DNA from: UMGS1601 sp964617585
GTDB taxonomy: Bacteria > Bacillota > Clostridia > Oscillospirales > Ruminococcaceae
Assembly (NCBI GenBank): GCA_964617585.1
Contig: CAZTXS010000050.1
Location: 1-7,004, forward strand
Direction of reading: 5' to 3'
DNA length: 7,004 bases
Shown here: in pieces, positions 1 to 7,004 of the stretch
How positions within the stretch are numbered: the stretch's first letter is position 1
Layout: each line of letters opens with the position of its first letter
Notes under the pieces: generated by a model
Seen by the model: the letters and a program-made list of their open reading frames with translations, nothing else
Told to the model about the DNA's origin: nothing
The model's database searches: none
Program-made: the position numbers and the translations under genes

Positions 1-1554
1 AGTATCAAGGTTCGCATTAATTTCTCTGCTCAGTCCCGGATACTTGCTCCTTATATTTTCAATAATTTGATTTTTGTCTATTTCAATCTCCTTATGACGT
101 ATAAGGCTTCCTACCAAATCCGAGAACGCAGCTATCACCGTGCCGCCGGCAAAACAATTTATAGCCAATGTAATACTATCGCCTTTCGTCCACGTGTTGC
201 TATCGACACGCATCGAAAAGCTCGATGTATTCTGCGTGAAATATGCTCCGGCAAGGTCTTTTCCTATTTTCTCCGACAGTTCTCCCATCCTTTCCAGAAG
301 CAGCTCTCTATGCAGTTCAAGACACTCTTGAACACCTCTTTGCAGCAGGTCTATGCAGTAGTATGAATAAAACTGAAGCAGATCATTTGCCGTATACTGC
401 AACAAGTCCTCGTTTTCAATTTTACGAAGAAGCTCTTTAAGCCAGTTCCGAGCCTCCCCTTTCATTTTTTCAATGGTATTCTTTATCTCTGCTCTAATCT
501 CATTAAGCTTTTCAAGCTGATTGTTCTTTTCGCTAATTAGGTTTTCACGTGCGCTGTTAAACTCGCTGTCGGTCATTTCAAGACCTTTTTCTATGTTAAC
601 AATATCCTCCGAAAGCTCCTGAATCATCATACTTGTCATACGCTGCATTCTGTCTGCGGTAACACTTGTTTTTTTCGTTTCAATCAGTTCGGACAATCTT
701 TCTCGCAGCGCGTCAAACTCACTTTCGAGCTGACTGGCAAGCTCCGCGCAAGGACGCTCATTCTCCCGAACTCTACAAAGTTCATCAAGAGAACTGATAA
801 CGTAAGATCTTTCGTTCGGCAGAATAGTTTGTATTCTTTTCTTTAGCAGTATTTTTATTTTTGTGAAATTATCCTCCGTCTGCATAAGGTCTCCGTAGTT
901 ACCAACCAAAAACAGGTCTGTATACTTTTGTGGTAGAACTGTATATTTAAGATACATCTGCTCCGTACGTGATAAAGGCTGCTCCACCGAATACACATAT
1001 ATAACAACGTCAGCCTGCGTAAGGGCCTCTGTAACAATGTCATCAAACACAGCCGTAGCATCATTTGTGCCCGGCGTGTCAATAATTCTTATATCCTTTA
1101 AAATCTCGTTTTCCCTGTATAATTCAAGCTGACGTATAGGTTCGCCTATTTCCTTCATAATACTTTCAAGCGACTCCCTTTTAAGCTCATCGTCGCTGAG
1201 AGTCATTCTTCTTCCTCCAGAAAGCACCGCTTCATTTTTATGAATACCGTAGCTTAGTCTGTTCATAGTCACGGTTTCAGTTGTTACATCTGTCGGCAGA
1301 ATTTCCTCACCTAAAAGCGCATTTATAAAACTCGATTTTCCTTTCTTAAACTCTCCCGCCACAACAATGGTAAGAGGATCCTTGAGTCTGGCACGGATGT
1401 TATTATCCCAATCCTCCATATGTTTGATTACGGAGTCACCCAAAAGACTCCTGTATTTGCTGTCATAATGAAAACGACGCAAACCATCAAGCTTTCTCTG
1501 AATTTCTGCAATTGTATCCTCAAAAGATATTTCAATTCGATTTTTAATTTTCAT
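1..1554 (-). CDS. Dynamin-like GTPase DLP3, C-terminus cut by window edge
   Basis: The reading frame is open for 518 codons from the ATG at 1554 to base 1 with no stop, so the C-terminus lies outside the window. Residues 1-60 form a helical lead-in. The GTPase domain follows: G1/P-loop GEFKKGKSS at 67-75, a candidate switch I threonine at T96, and G3 DTPG at 159-162. The G4 position reads NYGD (219-222) where N/TKxD is expected, so the base-specifying lysine is a tyrosine. Residues about 270-440 are charged, heptad-like helix, as in a dynamin stalk. A single hydrophobic stretch at about 460-485, flanked by charged residues, could be a short membrane-inserting tip. The protein is more divergent than the other two dynamins here: after DTPG it reads TND rather than LN. 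The ATG overlaps the TAA of the upstream peptidase gene by one base (TAATG), which suggests translational coupling. Family membership is clear; its cellular role is not. Confidence 0.88.
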   Translation of the reverse strand, partial: MKIKNRIEISFEDTIAEIQRKLDGLRRFHYDSKYRSLLGDSVIKHMEDWDNNIRARLKDPLTIVVAGEFKKGKSSFINALLGEEILPTDVTTETVTMNRLSYGIHKNEAVLSGGRRMTLSDDELKRESLESIMKEIGEPIRQLELYRENEILKDIRIIDTPGTNDATAVFDDIVTEALTQADVVIYVYSVEQPLSRTEQMYLKYTVLPQKYTDLFLVGNYGDLMQTEDNFTKIKILLKKRIQTILPNERSYVISSLDELCRVRENERPCAELASQLESEFDALRERLSELIETKKTSVTADRMQRMTSMMIQELSEDIVNIEKGLEMTDSEFNSARENLISEKNNQLEKLNEIRAEIKNTIEKMKGEARNWLKELLRKIENEDLLQYTANDLLQFYSYYCIDLLQRGVQECLELHRELLLERMGELSEKIGKDLAGAYFTQNTSSFSMRVDSNTWTKGDSITLAINCFAGGTVIAAFSDLVGSLIRHKEIEIDKNQIIENIRSKYPGLSREINANLDT

Positions 1555-2519
1555 TATAACTGCCCACCTTTCATTTCTCCTTTGATTACCGCTGTGTATT
1601 TCTCACATTCCTTGTCCGTCTGTTCTTTTGAAACAAGCGTCATGCCCGGTTTCTTCATATCAGGTCTCCATTTATAAAGAACCTCGCATTTTTTGAATTC
1701 CTCGCCGACAAGCACTCTGCGAATACTTGATGGGTGACTGTTGAAAATTTCCGTTGCTGCGGATGCCGCGACAGAAAGCTCATCAAACTGATTTCTAATC
1801 GTAGCGGTATCAATCTCAGCCTCCTTATTTATAAATGTGCCGTACGCTAATTTTTTATTGACATTAATCGCATCATCAAAATTATCTGAGCAAATCATAG
1901 CGGCTCTGTCGCACGTCACTTCCGCGGCTCTGCTCCACTCATAAAATAACAGAATGTTTGAATACGTCAATATCTGAAACGCGCCGCCAAGACCGGAACT
2001 CATACTGTCAATCCAATCGCATATGCTCTGATAAACGAGATGTTCATTATGCACATGCCCGCATTCATGTCCTATAACGCACTTAAGCTCCCCCGGCGTG
2101 AGACGTTCAATAATACCGCTGTGAATTACTATTGTCGGCGATGCTGTGTCCGCGGCATATGTATACGCGTTCATCGACTGGTCATGCTCAATAAATACAT
2201 TCGGCGGTCCTATTTTAAGTCTTTTCGCACAGTCTCTCGTCATTTCATAGATTTCACTAAATTGATTCGGACCGGCAAGTACGGCTCCCGCCATTTTAAT
2301 CTGACGCATCCTTGCCTCGTTGTGCTCCGCCAGCTTTTTGCTCAGATTATAGAAAAACGGCAGCTTTCTTATCTGCTCGCGCAGCTTAAAATCAAGAGCA
2401 AATGCGTAGTCGGGAATTCCATTTATACGGTGTTCATCATCCTGCTGCTTCATTTTTTCTATGTATTTGCCAAAATTAACATCAAAATTTCTTATCGGAT
2501 TTAACTCACTAACTAACAT
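1554..2519 (-). CDS. M48-type zinc metallopeptidase
   Basis: This 321-residue protein carries the M48 (HtpX/OMA1/Ste24-type) active site. HECGH is at 151-155, with H151 and H155 as zinc ligands and E152 as the catalytic base. SRAAExxxD at 196-204 supplies the third ligand E200 and the conserved aspartate D204. An HP pair at 262-263 followed by arginines matches the usual C-terminal HPxxxxR signature. NAYTY at 117-121 and the LTPGEL segment before the zinc motif also fit the family. I see no signal peptide or clear membrane helix; a moderately hydrophobic run at about 178-195 could be buried or touch membrane. It is therefore probably a cytoplasmic or membrane-associated endopeptidase, unlike the multi-pass HtpX. 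The first ~75 residues are charged helix with no family I recognise. The start has AGGAGG at 2532-2527, 7 bases upstream. The gene lies 15 bases after DLP2 and overlaps DLP3 by one base, so it is likely co-expressed with both. The substrate is unknown; the neighbouring dynamins are an attractive guess. Confidence 0.9.
   Translation of the reverse strand: MLVSELNPIRNFDVNFGKYIEKMKQQDDEHRINGIPDYAFALDFKLREQIRKLPFFYNLSKKLAEHNEARMRQIKMAGAVLAGPNQFSEIYEMTRDCAKRLKIGPPNVFIEHDQSMNAYTYAADTASPTIVIHSGIIERLTPGELKCVIGHECGHVHNEHLVYQSICDWIDSMSSGLGGAFQILTYSNILLFYEWSRAAEVTCDRAAMICSDNFDDAINVNKKLAYGTFINKEAEIDTATIRNQFDELSVAASAATEIFNSHPSSIRRVLVGEEFKKCEVLYKWRPDMKKPGMTLVSKEQTDKECEKYTAVIKGEMKGGQL
1564..1571 (-). promoter_or_regulatory. 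Ribosome binding site of DLP3, inside the peptidase gene
   Basis: On the minus strand AAAGGTGG lies 9 bases before the ATG at 1554. It sits inside the last codons of the M48 peptidase gene, so ribosomes finishing that gene uncover or pass the site. This supports the TAATG start and coupled translation. Confidence 0.6.
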
Positions 2520-2534
2520 TTTCTTGCCTCCTTT

Positions 2535-4625
2535 TTATGCCGTTTGTTTTACGACATCCATAACCTTGTTTAATATAGGTGTTAATATCTCATTAACATT
2601 CTTTAATTTATTTTCAAGCTGTTTATATTGCTCCAACTTCTGCTCTTTATACTTGCTGTTAGCACTGATATCTGCTGCTATCGCCTGTAAAGTAGCTTCT
2701 GTTCCGGAAATCATCGCCTCGGTTTCTTCTTCAACATGAGCAATAAGACAATCTATTTGCTCTTTTATCTGTTCATTAGCCCATGTTTCAAGCAATTTCT
2801 GTTCCTTGAGATTAGTCATAATCTGCGTAACTATCTTTTTCAACTCATTTCGAACTTCATTAATCTTTTTCTGCTCTATATCCTTTTTCCATACGACTGA
2901 AGTAAGAAGCTTGCCGCCTAAAGTTCCCGCTATACCTGTAATAATTGCAAACGGTAAAAACGGAACTGTACCGAGAGCAAAAATCAATCCTACTGCCGTT
3001 GCAGTTCCTGCTGCCAGACCACCTGCCAGACCTGTTGCCGCACCCTTCGCACCGTTTTTACGATATCCCTCAACCAAGCCGCCCAATCCCATCAGACCTA
3101 AGCCACCTGCACTCAAAATACCGGTACACGTTGCAGCAACAAGATTTGAAAGCGCGTCAACTCCGATTACGCCGATAGTTTTTGCCATTTCATTGTTTTT
3201 AAGCTTTTCATTAATTGAAACGAGCTGCCCTGCGAAGTCGCCCATATATTCCTGAATTCGAAGACATTCGTCTCCCATCTGTTCCTGCAAAAACACATTT
3301 ATTTGTTCCGTGTACTCACTCAAAGCTCTTTTTACTTCTCTTTCCAAATCCTCCTTGACATTATTCTGAAATTCAGCCTTGTCATTGTCACTCTTTAATG
3401 CATTAATGTCAATCGGATAATTATCAAGGTATTCGTTTAGACGACTCGACAAATCATCATATTTTTCGTCTACAATATTCGCCGCCTGCCTTTTTATTTC
3501 AACGCCCTTTTGACGAATCCTGTCTTTTTCCTCAACTTTGCTTTTTCTGAGATTTTTAATTTCCTCCTCGGACTCCTTCTTGTTTTCCAAGAACTTTTCC
3601 TCGTTCATTTCCAATGTATTTATACGGAGCTCCAGTGCGTTTGCACCTTCCGTTAAAAGCGTGCTTATAACATTTGCAACTCTTGTAATCTCCAGAGCTC
3701 CGCGTTCCTCTGTAAGAAGCTTTCTGAGCCTTTCCTCAAAAACGAGAATTCCACTCTGCTCAACAAGCTCAGGCTTGTTTTCTATTCGTCCTACAAGTGC
3801 CTGTATTGCGGAAAGAGGGTATACCTGTATACCCGCCAGCTTATTTTTTGTTTCTTCGTAAAGCTTTGAATCCTCCCCGTGAATAGCGGCAGTTCTATCC
3901 AAAACCTCCGCCGTAATCTTTCTCTTTATTTCCTGCAATATACGTTCTTTATCCTTGTCACTGTAAATCGTATCCATACGGTTGACCAATACAACCATAC
4001 GCGTCACATCGCTTGTCATAAGCTTATTGCGGACAAATTCCGCCTCGCTCAGACTAAACGGTGAACCTGCTGAAAGAACCATAACCACAGCGTCAAGCTT
4101 GGGAATAACCGATTCCGTAATTTCATTCATACGCTCGTCATCATTAAGTCCCGGTGTGTCAATAATCTCCACGTTATTTTTGCAGAACTGACAAGGATAT
4201 TCAACCACAGCCTGTTCGACCGATTTTGCAGTCGCCGCCGATTCTTCGGTGATTTTTGTTACATAATCTGCTATTTTATTTACCGGTACTTCTTCGCATT
4301 TACCATCTTTGTATACAATAGTCGCCTTTGGTTTTAATCCGTATGTAATTCGATTAAGCGTCGCCGAAGCCGGAACAACGTCCGCTGGAGCCACTTCCTC
4401 ACCCAAAAGGGCATTGATTACCGTGCTTTTTCCTCTTTTGAATTCTCCCATAATTCCTACAGAAAAAATGTGTGATTTCAAACGGGCAGCGGCATCTTTA
4501 GCCTGCTTTGAGCGTTCGTCAAGCTCCAGATTGTCCATTACCTCGCCGGTCTTTTCCAAAGCCGTTGTAATATCCGCTATCATTTCTTGATAACCGATAT
4601 AGCTGAATTTATTAGTATTCTCCAT
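2535..4625 (-). CDS. Dynamin-like GTPase DLP2 with large hydrophobic paddle
   Basis: This 696-residue protein has the full layout of a bacterial dynamin-like protein. G1 GEFKRGKST is at 60-68, a switch I threonine lies near T89, G3 DTPG is at 156-159, and G4 is a variant NRMD at 215-218 with Arg for Lys. Long charged helices at about 310-475 look like neck and trunk; 340-385 is strongly coiled-coil-like. A Gly/Ala-rich hydrophobic block at about 484-577 follows and would be the membrane-binding paddle. It is broken near 520-530 by a charged YRKNGAKG turn, so it may form two hairpins. A final helical segment at about 580-696 returns to the trunk. The family couples GTP binding and hydrolysis to membrane tubulation, tethering or fusion at the inner face of the cell membrane. 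It is close to DLP1: both share a CKN..EI(I/L)DTPGLN stretch. The start has AGGAGG at 4640-4635, 9 bases upstream. The 46-base gap before it is the longest in the cluster. A role in membrane repair or defence is inference. Confidence 0.93.
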   Translation of the reverse strand: MENTNKFSYIGYQEMIADITTALEKTGEVMDNLELDERSKQAKDAAARLKSHIFSVGIMGEFKRGKSTVINALLGEEVAPADVVPASATLNRITYGLKPKATIVYKDGKCEEVPVNKIADYVTKITEESAATAKSVEQAVVEYPCQFCKNNVEIIDTPGLNDDERMNEITESVIPKLDAVVMVLSAGSPFSLSEAEFVRNKLMTSDVTRMVVLVNRMDTIYSDKDKERILQEIKRKITAEVLDRTAAIHGEDSKLYEETKNKLAGIQVYPLSAIQALVGRIENKPELVEQSGILVFEERLRKLLTEERGALEITRVANVISTLLTEGANALELRINTLEMNEEKFLENKKESEEEIKNLRKSKVEEKDRIRQKGVEIKRQAANIVDEKYDDLSSRLNEYLDNYPIDINALKSDNDKAEFQNNVKEDLEREVKRALSEYTEQINVFLQEQMGDECLRIQEYMGDFAGQLVSINEKLKNNEMAKTIGVIGVDALSNLVAATCTGILSAGGLGLMGLGGLVEGYRKNGAKGAATGLAGGLAAGTATAVGLIFALGTVPFLPFAIITGIAGTLGGKLLTSVVWKKDIEQKKINEVRNELKKIVTQIMTNLKEQKLLETWANEQIKEQIDCLIAHVEEETEAMISGTEATLQAIAADISANSKYKEQKLEQYKQLENKLKNVNEILTPILNKVMDVVKQTA

Positions 4626-4671
4626 TTTTACTTTCCTCCTAATATATTTATAACCACTGTTATGGCTATTT

Positions 4672-5235
4672 TCAGTTTAAGTATAGTTTTATCAAATCCA
4701 CAATTTCCGCAGGCTGATTGCTCACAGGTACTGGTGGACAGAAAGAAAAGCTTCTTCCTGTTTTCATAACAATCACCAAGGTGTTGTAAACCCCGGCATA
4801 TTTTCCTACTTTTACATCCGCTATATCGTTATAGTAATAATTTACAATCGGATCCTTTTTCGCTGATTTTCTTCCCACAGCCAATCCTGCCAATCCGAAC
4901 ATACTTGATGCCGCATTACCAAAGGACTTTTCATATTCTACTCTGTTATCATAGAGCCGCAAAGTCCCCATTGACTTAGAAATCCCCACTGTCGGCTGTC
5001 CCTCATAGTACGAATAGAGTTTGAATTCTCTGACAAATGCACCTCTGCTGTTATGGCTAACCTTATCCTCCTCGAGAAGAGTGCCGCAGTTTTCACAATA
5101 CATTTGATCATATGTGGTGCGTATACCGCACTTAGGGCAAGTTCTTAATGTTTTTGACGCCTCTGTTGACGTTCCGCATCCTCCGCAATACTTTGTCCCC
5201 TCCGAAAGCTCTTTTCCGCAATTTTTACAAATCAT
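4672..5235 (-). CDS. Double zinc-ribbon protein with PH/GRAM-like C-terminal domain
   Basis: From the ATG at 5235 this is a 187-residue protein. It has two four-cysteine zinc ribbons with identical spacing, CxxC-10-CxxC: C3, C6, C17, C20 and C33, C36, C47, C50. After a short linker, residues about 65-187 look like a small beta-rich domain ending in a helix. The pattern GTLRLYDNRVEY, then YNDI, then NTLVIVMKTGR, then an EIVDLIKLYL helix resembles bacterial PH/GRAM-like lipid- or protein-binding domains. A hydrophobic loop (SSMFGLAGLAVG) lies between strands. I see no enzyme motif. A structural or adaptor role at the membrane or with the dynamins is inference. An ATG at 5244 would add three residues and overlap DLP1 by 8 bases. 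I prefer 5235 because the protein then begins MICKNCG, as zinc-ribbon proteins usually do, and the GAAGGG site is then 9 bases away. The stop at 4672 is followed by a 46-base gap to DLP2. Confidence 0.82.
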   Translation of the reverse strand: MICKNCGKELSEGTKYCGGCGTSTEASKTLRTCPKCGIRTTYDQMYCENCGTLLEEDKVSHNSRGAFVREFKLYSYYEGQPTVGISKSMGTLRLYDNRVEYEKSFGNAASSMFGLAGLAVGRKSAKKDPIVNYYYNDIADVKVGKYAGVYNTLVIVMKTGRSFSFCPPVPVSNQPAEIVDLIKLYLN

Positions 5236-5236
5236 A

Positions 5237-6937
5237 TTATTCATCCCTTCCGTTTATATTTTTTTGAATATTTTTAAGTTTCTCTATATGTTGTGAATAA
5301 TTAAATTCCAACACGTTTTGTTTAACTTTTAAAGCTTCTGTTTCACGTTCATATTCCGCAAGCTGCTTCTCAATGAACTGATCTTTTTTATTCTGTTTCA
5401 ATAATACAGCACGCCATGCACTTATAAAATTAACTATGTTTGAGCTGAAATTTTCCAGAGCAATCTCTGTTGATTCACGCACGAACGGCATTACGTCAAC
5501 ACCTCGAAGCTCAGTCATGTCTGGCACCGGAGGTTTCTCCCACTTAAAATCAGGTAGCCCGCTATCTGCCTCTTGCAAAGTCCTTTCAAATTCCTCCTCA
5601 GACAATCCTGCATTTTTCCGCATTTGTGAAAAAGTGGAATTGACTCTCTCCATTACCTTACATATATCACCCTCTATTACTTTTTTCACATTATTTACAA
5701 GTAACATCGCCTCTTTGCTTCCTTCCGTTAATGCAGCACGAATGTTGTCGCTCGTATACGTTTGTGAATTTAACGAGGTTAGTTTTTTTATAAATGTTTT
5801 CAATACAGACTGTTCTATTTTTTGTATGGAAATTCCTTCCCCCGATATACCCTTACTCAAAAGCTCTTTATCCATTTTCCTAAACATTTCTATAAGCTCA
5901 TGTCGCGCATTTGCAATATAAAACCGCATAGAATTTATGTTGTTTAGCAATTCCGTATTTCTGTTTTGCATTGTATCTGCATCAACCTGCTTCCATTTGG
6001 GCAGATTATCTGCTACCATATTAACTATTTCTGCAGTCTTTGATGGCAAATCCTCGCTTTGAGCCGCTGTAAGCAGCGCTAAAAGTTCCTCCTTAAATTT
6101 AGGAAAACGGCTTTCCTCTAAAAGTATTTCATTATCGTTTATAAATCCTTCCACCGCTTGACGCGAAGATACTCCAAATATATCTGGGCTTATTAAAATA
6201 TTTCTTGCCTTATCAGCAATCTCAGGGGCCGTTTTTATAATTCGTTCAAGCACTTCGTTTGAAATACGGATTTTAATAAAATCAATAACCCTGTTTTTTT
6301 CAGCCTCGTCTTTCATAATATCAATAAATGTCACCGCAAAAACAAGATGTCGTATTCCTGATTGTTTTATTAAATCCGAGATTAATTCCTGCTCCGTCAG
6401 ACTCAGCGGTTCTCTCGCTGAAATAACCACAATAGCCGCATCTATCTCTCCTATGACTCCTAGTGTTACGGCGGACATAGATTCGTGTTCATTCAGTCCC
6501 GGAGTGTCGAGTATTTCAATATGATTTTTACAAAAAACAGATGGGTATTGGACTTCAATTTCCCGTATAGATAATGCTATTTTTTCCTTTTCCTCATCAT
6601 ATTTTGTCGCAAAATCAGACAATTCCTGAAGTGTTCGTTCCTGAATTTCACCGCTTTTATATTTTATGGTTATTTTACGTTCTGTTCCATATACTACCTT
6701 AGTAACCGTTGCCGTTATAGGGAGTATGTCTGTCGGTAAAATATCAGCGCCGATAAGCGCATTTACCAAACTTGATTTCCCGCGTTTGAACTCTCCTATA
6801 ACCGCTACTCTGTATGCTTGTGAGGTCATCTGTTCGGCAGTATTTTTAATAACTCCGCATACTTTTTGCCCTTCTGTATACTGAGCAGCTATATTCTCAA
6901 TTTCACATAAATGCTTATATAAAAGAAATTCGTTCAT
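5237..6937 (-). CDS. Dynamin-like GTPase DLP1, soluble form without paddle
   Basis: From the ATG at 6937 this is a 566-residue protein. The GTPase domain has G1 GEFKRGKSS at 48-56, a switch I threonine near T77 and G3 DTPG at 144-147. G4 has degenerated to TFID (203-206), with Phe where Lys is usual. The region from about 295 to 510 is helical. A Pro-rich turn with Trp (KWEKPPVPDM, about 465-474) may be a hinge. The last ~50 residues (516-566) are charged and coiled-coil-like. There is no hydrophobic block like the one in DLP2, and the protein is about 130 residues shorter, so it probably reaches membrane only through a partner. DLP1 and DLP2 share sequence through switch I and G3, which suggests duplication and a heteromeric pair, as known for other paired bacterial dynamins. 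It is the first gene of the cluster seen here and runs into the zinc-ribbon gene. A GTG at 6949 is possible but would overlap its own ribosome binding site. Confidence 0.9.
   Translation of the reverse strand: MNEFLLYKHLCEIENIAAQYTEGQKVCGVIKNTAEQMTSQAYRVAVIGEFKRGKSSLVNALIGADILPTDILPITATVTKVVYGTERKITIKYKSGEIQERTLQELSDFATKYDEEKEKIALSIREIEVQYPSVFCKNHIEILDTPGLNEHESMSAVTLGVIGEIDAAIVVISAREPLSLTEQELISDLIKQSGIRHLVFAVTFIDIMKDEAEKNRVIDFIKIRISNEVLERIIKTAPEIADKARNILISPDIFGVSSRQAVEGFINDNEILLEESRFPKFKEELLALLTAAQSEDLPSKTAEIVNMVADNLPKWKQVDADTMQNRNTELLNNINSMRFYIANARHELIEMFRKMDKELLSKGISGEGISIQKIEQSVLKTFIKKLTSLNSQTYTSDNIRAALTEGSKEAMLLVNNVKKVIEGDICKVMERVNSTFSQMRKNAGLSEEEFERTLQEADSGLPDFKWEKPPVPDMTELRGVDVMPFVRESTEIALENFSSNIVNFISAWRAVLLKQNKKDQFIEKQLAEYERETEALKVKQNVLEFNYSQHIEKLKNIQKNINGRDE
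5245..5250 (-). promoter_or_regulatory. Ribosome binding site deciding the zinc-ribbon protein start
   Basis: GAAGGG on the minus strand lies inside the last codons of DLP1. It directly abuts the first possible ATG (5244), with no spacing, but is 9 bases from the second ATG (5235). The second start is therefore favoured. The DLP1 stop TAA and this ATG are separated by one base (TAATATG), which implies coupled translation. Confidence 0.6.
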
Positions 6938-6946
6938 TTTTATTTG

Positions 6947-6953
6947 CACCTTC
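6947..6953 (-). promoter_or_regulatory. Ribosome binding site deciding the DLP1 start
   Basis: GAAGGTG on the minus strand lies 9 bases before the ATG at 6937. The alternative GTG start (6949) is formed by the last bases of this same site, so it has no proper spacing. The ATG start is favoured. Confidence 0.6.
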
Positions 6954-6961
6954 TTTTTTGT

Positions 6962-6990
6962 ATAAAATTTATGTTTCGCAAAACTCTAAA
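6962..6990 (-). promoter_or_regulatory. Possible promoter upstream of DLP1
   Basis: On the minus strand TTTAGA (6990-6985) and TTTTAT (6967-6962) are separated by exactly 17 bases. Each matches four of six consensus positions for a housekeeping sigma factor. Transcription would begin near 6955, leaving an untranslated leader of about 20 bases that holds the ribosome binding site. In DNA this AT-rich such matches also arise by chance, so the call is weak; the real promoter could lie beyond the window. Confidence 0.3.
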
Positions 6991-7000
6991 CTTTTGCGAA
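6975..7000. repeat. Perfect 9-bp inverted repeat, candidate operator
   Basis: TTCGCAAAA (6975-6983) and TTTTGCGAA (6992-7000) are perfect inverted copies with an 8-base spacer. No T-run follows on either strand, so it does not look like a terminator. Its position over the possible -35 box of DLP1 suggests a binding site for a dimeric regulator. I do not recognise the regulator. Confidence 0.5.
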
Positions 7001-7004
7001 TGAG

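Noticed and set aside
67..440. Three overlapping plus-strand frames of 60-100 codons near the left edge
   Set aside because: They are antisense to DLP3, whose frame runs unbroken through the region with dynamin-like helical sequence.
2040..2504. A 154-codon plus-strand reading frame opposite the M48 peptidase
   Set aside because: The opposite strand encodes a convincing peptidase with all its motifs. The plus-strand product is Cys/Arg/Ile-biased with no family features.
2806..3255. A 149-codon plus-strand reading frame rich in Pro and Ala
   Set aside because: It lies opposite the Gly/Ala-rich paddle of DLP2; its Pro/Ala/Arg bias is the reverse complement of Gly/Ala codons. I see no good ribosome binding site or recognisable domain.
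4652..4665. ATAAC-4-GTTAT inverted repeat in the 46-base gap before DLP2, as a terminator or regulatory hairpin
   Set aside because: The stem is only five mostly A/T pairs and no T-run follows it on the minus strand. It is too weak to call.
6947..6949. GTG at 6949 as the start of DLP1
   Set aside because: The GTG overlaps the GAAGGTG ribosome binding site, while the in-frame ATG at 6937 has correct spacing.

Overview
The window is one arm of a minus-strand gene cluster. Five genes are packed head to tail and nothing convincing is coded on the plus strand. AT-rich DNA (roughly 40% GC by eye), strong AGGAGG-type ribosome binding sites and short or overlapping junctions suggest a Bacillota genome, probably a Clostridia-type anaerobe. 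This is inference from sequence style; no marker gene fixes the taxon.

Layout in transcription order, from right to left. At 6950-7004 there is a short upstream region with a perfect 9-bp inverted repeat over a possible promoter. At 6937-5237 lies a soluble dynamin-like GTPase without a membrane paddle (DLP1). At 5235-4672 lies a small protein with two zinc ribbons and a PH/GRAM-like C-terminal domain. At 4625-2535 lies a full-length dynamin-like GTPase with a long Gly/Ala-rich hydrophobic paddle (DLP2). At 2519-1554 lies an M48-type zinc metallopeptidase (HECGH). From 1554 to the left edge lies a third, more divergent dynamin-like GTPase (DLP3), which is cut by the window end. The largest gap between genes is 46 bases, so no stretch over 300 bases lacks a gene. 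I saw no tRNA, rRNA, CRISPR array, insertion sequence or convincing terminator.

How the genes may work together (inference): DLP1 and DLP2 look like sister proteins and could form the heteromeric, membrane-remodelling pair known for bacterial dynamins. The zinc-ribbon/PH-like protein would be an adaptor that binds membrane or partner. The M48 peptidase lies between two of the dynamins and could process or remove them, much as the mitochondrial M48 protease OMA1 cleaves the dynamin OPA1. Membrane repair, stress response and anti-phage defence are all possible roles; the sequence alone does not choose between them.
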